Below, piece after piece: positions 62,741-64,000 of a stretch of DNA of 64,000 nt; the stretch's first letter is position 1; every line of letters begins with the position of its first letter. The position numbers and the translations under genes are program-made. The notes beneath the pieces were generated by a model. It was not told where the DNA came from and searched no databases. It saw only the letters and a program-made list of their open reading frames with translations. The stretch comes from CAWINY01 sp963837635 (GTDB taxonomy: Bacteria; Acidobacteriota; Terriglobia; Terriglobales; Acidobacteriaceae): NCBI GenBank assembly GCA_963837635.1, contig CAWINY010000003.1, positions 310,001 to 374,000 on the forward strand. The letters run 5' to 3'.

Positions 62741-64000
62741 ATGTCACAACGGCTGGGCGAGCTTCTGGTCAAAGAGAAGCTAGTTACGCCCGAGCAGTTG
62801 AACGAGGCAATCAAGGCGCAGCGCGACTCCAACGGTCGCCTGGGCACGGCTGTGGTCAAGCTCGGATACGCCAGCGACGAGGACGTGACGCGCTGCCTCT
62901 CGCGCCAGTACGGCATCCCCGCCGTCGATCTTAGCGACCTTGAGATTGACCCGGTAGTGGTCAAGCTGATCCCCTACGAGACCGCCAAACGCCACACTGT
63001 TTTGCCGCTGAGCCGTGCGGGCGCCACGCTGACCATGGCCATGGCCGACCCGGCCAACGTGTACGCGATCGACGAGATCAAGTTCATGACCGGCTTCAAC
63101 GTCGAGCCGATGATCGCGTCGGAAACCGCCGTGATTCGTGCCATCGAGCGGGTGTACGGCACGATCGGGGAGCAAGACCTCGATGTGGTGATGCAGCAGT
63201 TCTCCGAGCCGGATAGCGAAGTCGAGGTGCAGTCGGAGGGAAGCGAGATCGACCTCGCCGACCTGGAGAAGGCCGCCGAGGAAGCCCCGGTCATCAAGCT
63301 GGTGAACATTATCCTGACGGACGCGGTACGCCGTGGCGCCAGTGACATCCATATCGAGCCCTATGAGAAGGAATACCGCGTTCGGTACCGCATCGATGGC
63401 GTGCTGCAGGCGGTCATGAGTCCGCCGGTCAAGCTTAAGGACGCCATCACCTCGCGCGTCAAGATCATGGCCAAGCTGGACATCAGCGAAAAGCGCCTGC
63501 CCCAGGACGGACGCATCATGTTGCGCATGAACATGGGCGGGAAGAAGAAGCAGCTCGATTTCCGCGTCAGCACCCTGCCCACGCTCTGGGGCGAGAAGAT
63601 CGTGCTCCGCCTGCTCGACAAGGAAAACCTGCGGCTGGACATGACCAAGCTGGGCTTCGAGCCTGAGTCCCTGGTCAAGTTTGAACGCGCCATACTGAAG
63701 CCCTACGGCATGGTGCTGGTCACCGGCCCGACCGGTTCGGGCAAGACCAACACGCTGTATTCCTCGATTGCCCGGCTCAACATCCCGGATACCAACATCA
63801 TGACGGCCGAGGACCCGGTTGAGTTCCAGCTTGCCGGGGTGAATCAGGTGCAGATGAAGGAGCAGATCGGGCTGAACTTCGCCGCGGCCTTGCGCTCCTT
63901 CCTGCGGCAGGATCCCAACATCATCCTGGTGGGCGAAATCCGCGACTTTGAAACCGCGGAAATCGCCATCAAGGCCGCGCTCACCGGGCACCTGGTGCTC
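62741..64000 (+). CDS. pilB: type IV pilus extension ATPase PilB (5' part, runs off the window)
   Basis: First 420 codons. N-terminal MshE-like domain (RLGELLVKEKLVTPEQLNEA, RQYGIPAVDLSDLEI), which in this family can bind c-di-GMP, then the GspE ATPase: RRGASDIHIEPYEKEYRVRY, RLPQDGRI, Walker A GPTGSGKTNT, Asp box AEDPVEF and Walker B IILVGEIRD. GAGGGA seven bases before the ATG at 62741; a second ATG at 62726 is in frame. Drives pilus assembly at the inner membrane. The c-di-GMP enzyme and PilZ regulator earlier in the window fit functionally. Confidence 0.94.
   Translation, partial: MSQRLGELLVKEKLVTPEQLNEAIKAQRDSNGRLGTAVVKLGYASDEDVTRCLSRQYGIPAVDLSDLEIDPVVVKLIPYETAKRHTVLPLSRAGATLTMAMADPANVYAIDEIKFMTGFNVEPMIASETAVIRAIERVYGTIGEQDLDVVMQQFSEPDSEVEVQSEGSEIDLADLEKAAEEAPVIKLVNIILTDAVRRGASDIHIEPYEKEYRVRYRIDGVLQAVMSPPVKLKDAITSRVKIMAKLDISEKRLPQDGRIMLRMNMGGKKKQLDFRVSTLPTLWGEKIVLRLLDKENLRLDMTKLGFEPESLVKFERAILKPYGMVLVTGPTGSGKTNTLYSSIARLNIPDTNIMTAEDPVEFQLAGVNQVQMKEQIGLNFAAALRSFLRQDPNIILVGEIRDFETAEIAIKAALTGHLVL

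Noticed and set aside
62780..63991. 403-codon minus-strand frame opposite pilB
   Set aside because: pilB motifs on the plus strand are complete and in order; the other is a shadow.

Overview
The window reads like a chromosomal stretch of an uncultured or environmental Acidobacteriota (probably Terriglobia). This is an inference from three things: GC-rich coding with strong G/C third positions; protein styles such as the HD-GYP/GAF/GGDEF membrane protein, the ISAzo13-type transposase and an integrase N-terminus; and an unusually heavy load of short palindromic repeats between genes. About 45 protein genes are supported. I found no rRNA, tRNA or CRISPR array. Most genes are housekeeping: tetrapyrrole and murein precursors, purine synthesis, alanyl-tRNA synthetase, DNA polymerase delta prime, thymidylate kinase, SelB and electron-transfer flavoprotein.

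Layout. 0.1-9 kb: a CxxCxxCC protein, hemL, murD, small proteins, a zinc phospholipase-like exported protein, then etfB - two-TM protein - etfA, and a tiny Lys-rich peptide gene with its own terminator. 9-13 kb: a sigma-54 activator with a C-terminal PilZ domain, divergent from a bifunctional c-di-GMP enzyme that is preceded by a coupled 30-codon ORF. 13-27 kb: murein hydrolases (amidase, lytic transglycosylase), alaS, a Nudix hydrolase, a PD-(D/E)XK-like protein, a YhaM-type exoribonuclease, a UbiA prenyltransferase and an ADP-forming acyl-CoA synthetase fused to a GNAT domain. 27.5-36.7 kb: a complete phosphate block on the minus strand, phoB-phoR-pstS-porin-pstC-pstA-pstB-phoU, with three Pho-box-like direct repeats of 11-bp period. 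36.7-49 kb: a glycosyltransferase, tmk, holB, selB, a quinone oxidoreductase, two regulators, a protein of unknown role and purH. 49-64 kb: an exported NHL protein, an intact ISAzo13-like element, a large exported TPR protein, a cytoplasmic protein with a divergent class III cyclase domain, ftsW-murG-murC, integrase debris, hutI, and the first 420 codons of pilB.

The most unusual signal is the set of dispersed palindromes. At least three families that lie between genes also sit in frame inside genes: in etfB, twice in the amidase gene and in selB. One family is read in the same frame in two unrelated proteins. This resembles the Rickettsia palindromic elements in behaviour. A second signal is a set of promoters whose -10 box lies 6-7 nt before the start codon (phoB, pstC and an orphan NarL-type regulator), predicting leaderless mRNAs. 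Start sites, promoters and families were judged by eye without database searches.
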